From positions 1-36,501 of the forward strand of contig NZ_ATXG01000022.1 in assembly GCF_000421565.1 (NCBI RefSeq): a stretch of DNA of 36,501 nucleotides, given 5' to 3'. The notes beneath the pieces are model-generated. The model was given only the letters and a program-made list of their open reading frames with translations, made no database searches and was not told where the DNA came from. How positions within the stretch are numbered: position 1 is the first letter of the stretch; each line of letters opens with the position of its first letter. The translations under genes were made by a program, and so were the position numbers. The DNA is from Agromyces subbeticus DSM 16689 (lineage in GTDB: Bacteria; Actinomycetota; Actinomycetes; Actinomycetales; Microbacteriaceae). Positions 1-7,891 of this stretch are shown in pieces.

Positions 1-1
1 C

Positions 2-1060
<1,059 letters not shown>

Positions 1061-1104
1061 CTCACGTCGAGGGCCTCGACAGAGGCCAGTTCATCCTGTC
1101 GTCG

Positions 1105-1144
1105 TATGCCAGTTCCGCCTCATCGATGAGGCGGAACTGACATA
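1105..1144. terminator. bidirectional terminator-like palindrome between convergent genes
   Basis: A perfect palindrome with 15-base arms (CAGTTCCGCCTCATC and its complement, 1110-1139) extends after one mismatched pair by four more pairs (TATG 1105-1108, CATA 1141-1144). It lies between the stop of the HD-domain gene and the stop of the convergent WYL regulator gene. There is no T tract, which is common for actinobacterial terminators. It could serve both genes. A binding site for a dimeric protein is possible because there is no loop. Confidence 0.7.
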
Positions 1145-1157
1145 TCGATCGTGAATC

Positions 1158-2132
1158 TCACACCGGAGTTGCGTAGCGGGCGGCGATCACCGCGGCGCGC
1201 TCGCGCAGCGCGGCTCGTAACGACTGCGGCGCGGCGGCCTCGGCGTCGGTGCCGAGCTGCCAGAGCGCCCACTCGGCATGGCGGAGGTCTTGGAACGTCA
1301 CCTCGAGCCGGAGTCGGCCGTCGGCTTCGAGCGCCTCGGCGAGCACGGCCAGCGCGGTGCCAACCAGTTCCTCCCGTCGCGCCGGGTTCAACGTGACGAT
1401 CGCCGCGAGCTGGTCGCCGCCCGTGCGGAACTGGGTGCTGCGCTCCTGCCAGATGCGGTCGAGATCGACCTGAGCCGGTCGCTCGGCGGGTTCGTCGAGC
1501 GCTTCGGCGGCGAGGATCCGCGAGAGGCGATACGTGCGGTCCGCGCCCGAAACGGTGGCCAGCAGGTAGGCCTTCTCGCGAACCGTGACCAGGCCGATCG
1601 GATCGACGGTGCGCCACTTCGGCGCACGATCGACCGCGGCGTAGTGGATGCGCAGCTTGTGCCCGGCGAGCACTGCGCGCCGCACTTCGATCACGGTCGC
1701 CTCGGGCACATCTTCGATGACCTTCCGGCGAGCGAGCAGGTCGGTCGCGGGGTCGACGAGCAATCGTTGCGCCGCGTCGTTCGCGACGACGCGGTGGCCC
1801 TCGGGCAAGGCGTCGACGACCTTGCGCATGGCCGAGGCGAGCGCAGTGCCGAGGCCGAAGACCTGCTCTCCGCGGGCCGAGCCCGCCGTCAGCAGGGCGA
1901 GGGTCTCGTCGTGGTTCAGCCCGGTGAGCTCGGTGCGCAAGCCCGGCAGCAGCTCGAAGCCGCCGTGACGGCCGCGTTCGGCGAAGACCGGCACGCCCGC
2001 CGCCGACAGCGCCTCGATGTCGCGCAGCACCGTGCGGGTCGAGACCTCGAGCTCGCTCGCGAGCGTCGTTGCCGAGAGCCGGCCGCGCTGGCGCAGCAGC
2101 AGCACCAGGGAGACCAGCCGATCGGCGCGCAT
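1158..2132 (-). CDS. WYL-domain transcriptional regulator (YafY/DeoR-type HTH)
   Basis: A 324-residue protein with an N-terminal helix-turn-helix (residues ~1-60; LVSLVLLLRQRGRLSATTLA then EVSTRTVLRDIEAL, the DeoR/YafY type) and a C-terminal WYL-type ligand domain (~140-225; HYAAVDRAPKWRTVDPIGLV, AYLLATV, TYRLSRI). Such proteins are cytoplasmic DNA-binding regulators that sense a small molecule or nucleic-acid ligand. The length is normal for the family. The ATG at 2132 has no Shine-Dalgarno sequence but has TAGATT six bases upstream, suggesting a leaderless transcript. It diverges from the RidA-family gene with a 104-base spacer holding an imperfect inverted repeat, so control of itself and that neighbour is a reasonable inference. 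Confidence 0.9.
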   Translation of the reverse strand: MRADRLVSLVLLLRQRGRLSATTLASELEVSTRTVLRDIEALSAAGVPVFAERGRHGGFELLPGLRTELTGLNHDETLALLTAGSARGEQVFGLGTALASAMRKVVDALPEGHRVVANDAAQRLLVDPATDLLARRKVIEDVPEATVIEVRRAVLAGHKLRIHYAAVDRAPKWRTVDPIGLVTVREKAYLLATVSGADRTYRLSRILAAEALDEPAERPAQVDLDRIWQERSTQFRTGGDQLAAIVTLNPARREELVGTALAVLAEALEADGRLRLEVTFQDLRHAEWALWQLGTDAEAAAPQSLRAALRERAAVIAARYATPV

Positions 2133-2151
2133 GCGAGAAATCTATCGAATA

Positions 2152-2170
2152 CATGACATGAGGTGTCGTG
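2152..2170. promoter_or_regulatory. candidate operator between WYL regulator and RidA-family gene
   Basis: CATGACA (2152-2158) and TGTCGTG (2164-2170) form a seven-base inverted repeat with one mismatch around a five-base spacer. It sits 20 bases upstream of the WYL regulator start and in the promoter region of the divergent RidA-family gene. Assignment as the regulator's binding site rests on position only. Confidence 0.4.
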
Positions 2171-2192
2171 ATTGGTTGGAAGGCTCAGTAGA

Positions 2193-2214
2193 GGAGAAGG
2201 TCATCGACCTCTCC
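2193..2214 (+). other. small hairpin in the leader of the RidA-family gene
   Basis: GGAGA/TCTCC plus GGTC/GACC pair around a three-base loop with one bulged A, ending 22 bases before the GTG start at 2237. It may be a second half-site pair for a regulator or a leader hairpin; nothing in the sequence separates the two. Confidence 0.3.
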
Positions 2215-2236
2215 GATCAAACGAAATGGAGCTGAT

Positions 2237-2638
2237 GTGGCACTCGAACGAACGGCGATCAACCCGGTGACGTGGTCTGTGGACCTGGGATTCAACCAGG
2301 GCGAGCTGGTGACGGGACAGTCCCGCACGCTCTACTGCTCGGGGCAGACGGCGATGAGCGCCGAGGGTGCGCCGCAGCACGAGGGCGACCTGGCGGCGCA
2401 GCTCGAGCTGAGCCTCGACAATCTCGAGGCGGTGCTCGGTGCGGCCGGCATGACGCTCGCGAACCTCGTGCGGCTGAACGTGTACACGACCGACGTCGAC
2501 CTGCTCTTCCAGCACTACGGCGTGCTGGCGGCGCGCTTGGGCGCTGCCCGGGTGTCGCCGACGACGACCATGCTCGGGGTCACGCGCCTCGCGATCCCCG
2601 GCCAGCTCGTCGAGCTCGAGGGAATCGCCGTCGCCTGA
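2237..2638 (+). CDS. RidA/YjgF/YER057c-family protein
   Basis: A 133-residue protein matching the RidA/Rid superfamily in length and motifs. It has LYCSGQTAMS near residue 33, LDNLEAVLGAAGMTLANLVRLNVYTTD in the middle and PGQLVELEGIAV at the end. The Arg in VRLNVY corresponds to the substrate-carboxylate-binding Arg of imine deaminases such as RidA, which hydrolyse reactive enamine/imine products of PLP enzymes. The start is GTG at 2237 with GGAG at 2228-2231 as a five-base-spaced ribosome binding site. It is divergent from the WYL regulator. Whether it is a true RidA imine deaminase or another Rid subgroup cannot be settled from these motifs. Confidence 0.88.
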   Translation: MALERTAINPVTWSVDLGFNQGELVTGQSRTLYCSGQTAMSAEGAPQHEGDLAAQLELSLDNLEAVLGAAGMTLANLVRLNVYTTDVDLLFQHYGVLAARLGAARVSPTTTMLGVTRLAIPGQLVELEGIAVA

Positions 2639-2742
2639 GGCAACCGTTCGCCCTCTGCCGGTCGTGCCGGTTCGCGCCGGCACGACCGGTTGGCAGACCC
2701 GCGGCTCCGACTCCGGCGGCTCTGCGCAATCGCCTCGAGAAA

Positions 2743-2760
2743 CGTAACCATTGTGTTACG
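2743..2760. promoter_or_regulatory. predicted ArsR operator overlapping the promoter
   Basis: CGTAACcattgtGTTACG is a perfect six-base inverted repeat with a six-base spacer, ending nine bases before the ArsR GTG start. A candidate -10 hexamer TACGCT (2757-2762) overlaps its right half. A repressor bound here would block RNA polymerase, as in autoregulated ArsR operons. Confidence 0.7.
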
Positions 2761-2768
2761 CTTCCGGT

Positions 2769-3173
2769 GTGGACGCATTCGAGGCGATCGCCGACGACAC
2801 GAGGCGGCGCATCCTGCTGGCACTCGCAGACGAGCCCCGCACGGCGGGCGCGCTCGCCGCGAACGAGGTGCACAGCAGGCCGGCCGTGAGCCGGCACTTG
2901 CGGGTGCTGCGCGAGTCGACGCTCGTGCGGGCGCGATCGGTGGGGCGCACGCGGGTGTACTCGCTCGACCCGGCAGCACTCGCCCCGGTGCGAGAACTGC
3001 TCGCCCGGCTCGACGCGAGCGTCGCGGTCGAGAGCGTTGCCGCCGAGGTCGGCGCGAGGCATCCGTCGCCCGCTTCTCCGCCGTTCGCGCCCGAGCACTT
3101 CGACGCCCTCGAGCTCGAGGTGCGCAGGGCTGCGCGCGAGCCGGGCGTCACTGAACGAGAGGGAATCGCATGA
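2769..3173 (+). CDS. ArsR-family winged-helix transcriptional regulator
   Basis: About 134 residues. The N-terminal 80 form an ArsR winged helix: FEAIADDTRRRILLALAD, then the recognition helix SRPAVSRHLRVLRE and the wing VRARSVGRTRVYSLDP. No cluster of metal-binding Cys is present, so it belongs to the non-metal ArsR regulators commonly paired with SRPBCC proteins. I chose the GTG at 2769 over an in-frame ATG at 2751 because the protein family begins at this point and a -10-like TACGCT lies six bases upstream, giving a leaderless message. Its stop overlaps the ATG of the SRPBCC gene (ATGA), so the two are one transcription unit, probably repressed by this protein through the inverted repeat upstream. 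Confidence 0.9.
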   Translation: MDAFEAIADDTRRRILLALADEPRTAGALAANEVHSRPAVSRHLRVLRESTLVRARSVGRTRVYSLDPAALAPVRELLARLDASVAVESVAAEVGARHPSPASPPFAPEHFDALELEVRRAAREPGVTEREGIA

Positions 3174-3685
3174 CGAACGACACTCCGACCGCCAGCCCCG
3201 CTCCCACCGGCGTCATCGCCGACGGCCCGCTGGGGCAGGAGCTCCAGCTCACCCGGCGGTACCGTGTGCCGATCGACGCGGTGTGGGCGGCGATGACCGA
3301 GTCCGAGCGACTCGAGCGGTGGATCGGTCGCTGGGAGGGCGACCCGCGCACCGGGCGAGTGGACTTCTACATGACCGCCGAGGGCGATGATGTCGCGGCC
3401 GAGGAGTACCGCATCGAGGTGTGCGAACCGCCGCATCGCTTCGCCGGCACCACCTCGGTGGGCGACGACCGATGGCGACTCCGGTTCGAGCTCAGCGAGG
3501 CCGACGGAGTGACCACGCTCGTCTTCGCTCAGGCCGTCGTCGACGATCTCGGCAATGTCGGCCCCGGGTGGGAGTACTACCTCGACCGCCTCGAGGTGGC
3601 GCTCGGCGAGGGCGACGCGGCGACGGTGGCGTGGGATGCGTACTTCCCCGCGATGCGCACGTACTACGACGGGCTCGCACGCTGA
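3170..3685 (+). CDS. SRPBCC (AHSA1/START-like) domain protein
   Basis: A 171-residue protein of the SRPBCC fold, AHSA1 branch. It shows ELQLTRRYRVPIDAVWAAMTESERLERWIGRW near the N terminus, an EEYRIEVCEPPHRFAGTTS strand pair, TTLVFAQAVVDDLGNVGPGWEYYLDRLEVAL, and an amphipathic terminal helix. These proteins form a hydrophobic pocket; functions range from Hsp90 activation in eukaryotes to ligand binding, and bacterial ArsR-paired members are mostly uncharacterised. A good ribosome binding site (GAGGGA) lies within the end of the ArsR gene and the starts overlap by four bases, indicating translational coupling. The ligand is unknown. Confidence 0.9.
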   Translation: MTNDTPTASPAPTGVIADGPLGQELQLTRRYRVPIDAVWAAMTESERLERWIGRWEGDPRTGRVDFYMTAEGDDVAAEEYRIEVCEPPHRFAGTTSVGDDRWRLRFELSEADGVTTLVFAQAVVDDLGNVGPGWEYYLDRLEVALGEGDAATVAWDAYFPAMRTYYDGLAR

Positions 3686-3693
3686 GGCCGGGC

Positions 3694-3715
3694 GGCGTCT
3701 CCTTCGACAGACGCC
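3694..3715 (+). terminator. hairpin terminator after the ArsR-SRPBCC operon
   Basis: GGCGTCT (3694-3700) and AGACGCC (3709-3715) form a perfect seven-base stem with an eight-base loop nine bases past the SRPBCC stop codon. No T tract follows. Confidence 0.6.
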
Positions 3716-3871
3716 ATGTGCGCCGCGAAATCAGGTGGTGCGCCCGGCCGCCGGCCCCGATACGTTTGACCCAGAGATCGGCCTCCAGGGGCCGCGAGCC
3801 GGGCACGACGTTGTGCTGCTCGCCCGTCGGAGGACATCGATCGCAGTCAAGCGAGAGAAGGGGAACTACCG

Positions 3872-5680
3872 ATGAGAACCGCACCCCGCACCATACGATG
3901 GCGCCGGCGCGCCCTCGCGATGGCCGGAGCACTGCTGCTCGGGTCATCCCTGATGGCGGTCAGCGCAGCATCCGCCGCAGAAGACGACCCCCGCGTCGAC
4001 CTGCCACCGGGCTACCTCGACGCGCAGACGGCGACGAGCAACATCGAGCTGCTCGCGAGCCTGCCGCGCGTCGCGCCGTTCGACGCGCCCCCCGGCAACT
4101 TCGGGTTCGTGAACTCCGACCTGGCGTTCTCGGGCGACAACGCCATCGTCGGCAACTTCAACGGCTTCCAGGTCTACGACGTGTCGGATGCCGCGGCGCC
4201 GAGCTTGCGCGGATCGTTCGTGTGTCCCGGTGGTCAGGGCGACGTGTCGGTCTACGGCAACCTGCTCTTCATGTCGGTCGAAGAGACGCGCGGCCGCATC
4301 GACTGCGGCTCGCAGGGTGCACCCGGCCCGGTGAACGCCGAGCGCTTCCGCGGCGTGCGCATCTTCGACATCAGCGACATCGACAACCCCGTGCAGCTGC
4401 CCGGCGTGCAGACCTGCCGCGGTTCGCACACGCACACGCTCGTCTCCGACCCCGATGACACCGAGAACGTCTACATCTACAACTCGGGCACGTCGAGCGT
4501 GCGGTCGCCCCTCGAGCTCCCGGGCTGCGAGAACGCCGCACTGACCACCGACCCCGTGACCACGGGCAATCCGACGCAGTGGCGCATCGACGTCATCAAG
4601 GTGCCGCTCGCGGCGCCCGAGACGGCAGCGATCGTCAGCCAGCCGCGCATCTTCACCGACCTCGACACCGGCGCGTTCAACGGGCTGCAGAACACCCTGC
4701 CGGGCACCGAGCTGCACCCCAGCGGCACGCTGTACAGCCCGACGCCCAACACCAACACGTGCCACGACGTCACCGCGTTCCCCGAGATCGGGCTGCTCGC
4801 GGGCGCGTGCCAGGGCAACGGACTGCTGGTCGACATCTCCGACCCGGTGAATCCGGTGCGCATCGATGCGGTCGCCGATCCGAACTTCTCGTACTGGCAC
4901 TCGGCGACGTTCAACAACGACGGCACCAAGGTGATCTTCACCGACGAGTGGGGCGGCGGAACGCAGCCCCGTTGCCGCGTGACCGACCAGCCGGAGTGGG
5001 GCGCCAACGCCCTCTTCGACATCGTCGACGGCAAGCTGGAGTTCGCGAGCTACAACAAGCTGCCGGCGGTGCAGACCTCGCAGGAGAACTGCGTGGCCCA
5101 CAACGGCTCGATCGTGCCGGTGCCCGGTCGCGACATCATGGTGCAGGCCTGGTACCAGGGCGGCCTCTCGGTCATCGACTTCACCGACACCGCGAACCCG
5201 ACCGAGATCGCCTACCTCGACCGCGGGCCGGTGAACGTGCCGAACGCGGGCGCGCTGAACCTCGCCGGGTACTGGTCGACCTACTGGTACAACGGCAACG
5301 TGCTCGGCAGTGAGATCGCGCGCGGCTTCGAGAGCCTCGCACTCACCGCGAGCGACCAGTTGTCGGCCAACGAGATCGCCGCTGCCGGCGAGATCCAGCT
5401 CGACGAGTTCAACGCGCAGCTGCAGTCGAAGCTCGTGCACGAGCCGAGCTTCGCCGTGGCACGGTCGTACATCGATCAGGCCGAGCGAAGCGGCAGCCTG
5501 AGTGGCAAGGCACTGAGCGAGGTGCGCAAGCACGTCGACAAGGCCGAGTCGCTCGCGGGTGGCTCCGCGAACGGCAACGCGGTCGTCGCGCAACTCGACA
5601 ACGCAGCCAAGAAGTCGGGTGCTGCGCCCGACTCCGCGATGGTGCAGGCGCTGAACGCGCTCGCAGCCACCTTCGGGTGA
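3872..5680 (+). CDS. secreted LVIVD-repeat (beta-propeller-like) protein
   Basis: A 602-residue exported protein. The N terminus has an Arg-rich n-region, a hydrophobic core (~residues 15-31) and an ASAA-type signal peptidase site near residue 35. The body carries LVIVD-type repeats, seen as GFQVYDVSDAAAPSLRG, GVRIFDISDIDNPVQL, LLVDISDPVNPVRID and LSVIDFTDTANPTEIA, which usually build a beta-propeller-like surface domain. About six Cys in the exported part could form disulfides. The final ~110 residues are a separate helical region (SDQLSANEIAAAGEIQLDEF onward) with no clear family. The ATG at 3872 has an AAGGGG ribosome binding site. It stands alone, with terminators on both sides. The function of LVIVD proteins is not established; a surface role is inferred. 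Confidence 0.85.
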   Translation: MRTAPRTIRWRRRALAMAGALLLGSSLMAVSAASAAEDDPRVDLPPGYLDAQTATSNIELLASLPRVAPFDAPPGNFGFVNSDLAFSGDNAIVGNFNGFQVYDVSDAAAPSLRGSFVCPGGQGDVSVYGNLLFMSVEETRGRIDCGSQGAPGPVNAERFRGVRIFDISDIDNPVQLPGVQTCRGSHTHTLVSDPDDTENVYIYNSGTSSVRSPLELPGCENAALTTDPVTTGNPTQWRIDVIKVPLAAPETAAIVSQPRIFTDLDTGAFNGLQNTLPGTELHPSGTLYSPTPNTNTCHDVTAFPEIGLLAGACQGNGLLVDISDPVNPVRIDAVADPNFSYWHSATFNNDGTKVIFTDEWGGGTQPRCRVTDQPEWGANALFDIVDGKLEFASYNKLPAVQTSQENCVAHNGSIVPVPGRDIMVQAWYQGGLSVIDFTDTANPTEIAYLDRGPVNVPNAGALNLAGYWSTYWYNGNVLGSEIARGFESLALTASDQLSANEIAAAGEIQLDEFNAQLQSKLVHEPSFAVARSYIDQAERSGSLSGKALSEVRKHVDKAESLAGGSANGNAVVAQLDNAAKKSGAAPDSAMVQALNALAATFG

Positions 5681-5685
5681 AGCGT

Positions 5686-5710
5686 GGGGAGGCCGCCGGT
5701 CGGCCTCCCC
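5686..5710 (+). terminator. terminator hairpin 1 after the LVIVD gene
   Basis: GGGGAGGCCG (5686-5695) pairs perfectly with CGGCCTCCCC (5701-5710) around CCGGT, starting five bases after the LVIVD stop. Confidence 0.75.
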
Positions 5711-5718
5711 TGAACGCG

Positions 5719-5754
5719 AGAGGTGCCCAGCGGCTCAGGCCGCTGGGCACCTCT
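5719..5754. terminator. terminator hairpin 2, shared between convergent genes
   Basis: A perfect 16-base stem (arms 5719-5734 and 5739-5754) with a TCAG loop is followed by a T-rich stretch TCGTTGTT. It lies between the plus-strand LVIVD gene and the minus-strand DUF305 gene and may act for both. It is the strongest intrinsic terminator in the window. Confidence 0.85.
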
Positions 5755-5796
5755 TCGTTGTTCTGGTCCGGTCGGGGTTTCGACGGGCCCAGTGGC

Positions 5797-6444
5797 TCAG
5801 CGTGTCGCGAGCAGTTGCTGCATGCGGGCGATCTCGACTCCCTGATCGGACTCGACGTGACGCGCGAACTGGTCGATCTCCGACTCGTGGCCACCGCCGT
5901 CGGTGTAGAGCTCGCTCACCATCTGCAACGCACCCTCGTGGTGCTGGATCATGAACTCGAGGAACAGCCGCTCGAACGCCGCACCGTCGGCGGCCTCGAG
6001 CTGGGCGAGCTGTTCGTCGGTGAGCATGCCGGGCATCTCATGGCCATCGCCGTGACCGCCGTGCTCATCGGTCAACGGCACCACGCGATCTTGCAGCCAC
6101 CGGGTCATCAGGTCCATCTCGTCTTGCTGGCTGATCTTCATGCGCTTGGCGAGCAGGCGGATGTCGCGGTCATCGGTTCGCTCGTCGACGAAGCTCGTCA
6201 TGACGATGGCCTGGTTGTGGTGCTGCACCATGTCGAGCATGAACTGCTCGTCGGCCTCGGTGTGCTTCGGCGACTCGAGCTTCGCTGCATCCTCGGGAGA
6301 GAGGGTCTGGTTCTCTTCGCCGGGAGCGCCGAGCTGCACGACGGGGCTCGTCGGCGCGGGCTCGTCTGAGCCGGCCGTGCACGCGGCGAGCCCGAACACG
6401 AGCGCGAGCCCGACGCAGGCGATGCCCGACCGTTCGAGAACCAA
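5797..6444 (-). CDS. DUF305-family lipoprotein
   Basis: A protein of about 215 residues with a lipoprotein signal (hydrophobic core ending in LAAC, Cys at residue 22 from the proposed start) and a DUF305 domain. The domain is a helical, ferritin-like fold marked by MLDMVQHHNQAIVMTSF, RLLAKRMKISQQDEMDLMTRWLQ and the second FMIQHHEGALQM motif. The His/Met-rich core and the HGGHGDGHEMPGM stretch could bind metal; some family members sit near copper-resistance genes, but none are here. It is probably anchored outside the membrane. The start is uncertain: TTG at 6444 is behind GAGG, whereas the nearby ATG at 6451 opens a different frame with a better n-region. It lies 94 bases downstream of the transporter gene on the same strand, so it may be the tail of the thi transcript. 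Confidence 0.85.
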   Translation of the reverse strand: MVLERSGIACVGLALVFGLAACTAGSDEPAPTSPVVQLGAPGEENQTLSPEDAAKLESPKHTEADEQFMLDMVQHHNQAIVMTSFVDERTDDRDIRLLAKRMKISQQDEMDLMTRWLQDRVVPLTDEHGGHGDGHEMPGMLTDEQLAQLEAADGAAFERLFLEFMIQHHEGALQMVSELYTDGGGHESEIDQFARHVESDQGVEIARMQQLLATR

Positions 6445-6538
6445 ATCGCATACCTCGTCTTCAGTGAAGGGCACCAGCGGGGCGATCGCGGGGCTGGCGC
6501 TTGGGCCGGCCGACACGATCACCGTCCATTCAACTCGA

Positions 6539-7891
6539 TCATGCCGTCGAGCGGAACCATGTCGCCCGGCTGACCGCCGGCTCGCGCAGCCGGTTCGCCC
6601 GGTCTGGCCCGTTCAGCCCGTTCGGTTCGCTCGGCTGGTCTGCCTGTGGCACCCGCGCGAGCCGCGCCCCGATCACGCCGACCACCGCTCCCACGATCAT
6701 CAGCACCGCGACGGGCCACCAGTGCCCGGCCCAGCCCACGAGGGCGGCCGCGGCGAGCGGCGCGAGGCCGCCGCCGACGATCGCACCGGCTTCGCGCCCG
6801 ATCGTCAGGCCCGTGTAGCGCACGCGAGTGTCGAAGAGGCTCGCGAACCAGCTCGGCTGCACGCCGTCGGCCGCCGAGTTCAGCACGCCGATGGCGAGCA
6901 CGACGACGCCGATGATGAGCGCCGCGACACCCGTGCCGAGCGCGAGGAAGAGCGGCACCGCGAGCAGCCCGAGCCCGACGAGGCCGCCGATCACGAGCGG
7001 CGCAGCGCCGACGCGCTGCCCGAGCGCACCCCACAGCGGGCACAGCACCACGGCCACGGCCGCGCCGACGAGCAGTGCAGTGAGCGTCACCCAGCTCGGC
7101 AGCTCGAGCACCGACTTCGCGTAGCCGAGACAGAACACGGCGATCACGTAGAACGTGGTGTTCTGGCCGACCCGCACGAGGAAGACGGCGATCACGTTGC
7201 GCGGTTGGCGCAGCACCTCGGCGATGGGGTACCGCGACGCACCGCCCCGCTGGCGCAGGCGCTCGAACTCGGGCGTCTCGCCGACCCGCCGGCGCAGGTA
7301 CACTCCGACGCCGACGAGCACGAGGCTGAAGAGGAACGGCACCCGCCAGCCCCAGTCGATGAGGCTCTGCGGGTCGAGCGCGGCGACGAGCAGCATGAAG
7401 GCGAGGTTGCCGAGGATGAGCCCGGCGTACACCGCGCTCGAGAGCAGCCCGCCGCGGAAGCCGCGCTTCTCGGCCGGGGCGTGCTCGAGTGCGAGCAGCA
7501 CGGCGCCGCCGAACTCGCCGCCGGTCGCCGCGCCCTGCACGAGCCGCAGCGCCACGAGCAGCGTCGGCGCGAGCGCGCCGACCATGGCATATGACGGGAG
7601 CAACCCGATGCACGCGGTCGCGATGCCCATCACGAGGATCGTCGCGGTCAGCGGCGCGCGCCGCCCGTAGCGGTCGCCGAGCCACGCCGTGACGAGCCCG
7701 CCGACCGGGCGGGCGAGGAAGCCCGTCGCGTAGACCGCGAACGACAGCAGGATGCCGGTGAGCGGGTCGTCGCCCGGAAAGAACACCGCCGGGAACACGA
7801 GCGCCGCGGCCGTGCCGTAGAGGAAGAAGTCGTACCACTCGAGCACGGTGCCGAACGATGCCGCGGTGACCGCGCGATTCGCGGCGGTCAT
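6539..7891 (-). CDS. MFS transporter, MHS (metabolite:H+ symporter) type, in the thiamine operon
   Basis: A 450-residue, ~12-helix transporter of the major facilitator superfamily. The start ASFGTVLEWYDFFLYGTAAALVFPAVFF, the loop GDRYGRRAPL between helices 2 and 3 and LVQGAATGGEFGGAVLLALEHAPAEKRGF are hallmarks of the metabolite:H+ symporter branch (ShiA/ProP/KgtP relatives), usually proton-coupled uptake of organic acids or zwitterions. Its ATG overlaps the stop of the ThiE-ThiD-TenA gene by four bases (ATGA), so it is translationally coupled to thiamine salvage and presumably controlled by the TPP riboswitch. Import of a thiamine precursor or thiamine breakdown product is therefore an inference from context; the family alone would not predict it. 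The C terminus is a polar tail of about 35 residues. Confidence 0.9.
   Translation of the reverse strand: MTAANRAVTAASFGTVLEWYDFFLYGTAAALVFPAVFFPGDDPLTGILLSFAVYATGFLARPVGGLVTAWLGDRYGRRAPLTATILVMGIATACIGLLPSYAMVGALAPTLLVALRLVQGAATGGEFGGAVLLALEHAPAEKRGFRGGLLSSAVYAGLILGNLAFMLLVAALDPQSLIDWGWRVPFLFSLVLVGVGVYLRRRVGETPEFERLRQRGGASRYPIAEVLRQPRNVIAVFLVRVGQNTTFYVIAVFCLGYAKSVLELPSWVTLTALLVGAAVAVVLCPLWGALGQRVGAAPLVIGGLVGLGLLAVPLFLALGTGVAALIIGVVVLAIGVLNSAADGVQPSWFASLFDTRVRYTGLTIGREAGAIVGGGLAPLAAAALVGWAGHWWPVAVLMIVGAVVGVIGARLARVPQADQPSEPNGLNGPDRANRLREPAVSRATWFRSTA

Noticed and set aside
1278..2156. 292-codon plus-strand frame opposite the WYL regulator
   Set aside because: No recognisable motifs; the minus strand shows clear helix-turn-helix and WYL regions.
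3944..5593. 549-codon open frame on the minus strand opposite the LVIVD gene
   Set aside because: Val/Arg/His-rich composition without motifs; the plus strand has a signal peptide, LVIVD repeats and a ribosome binding site.
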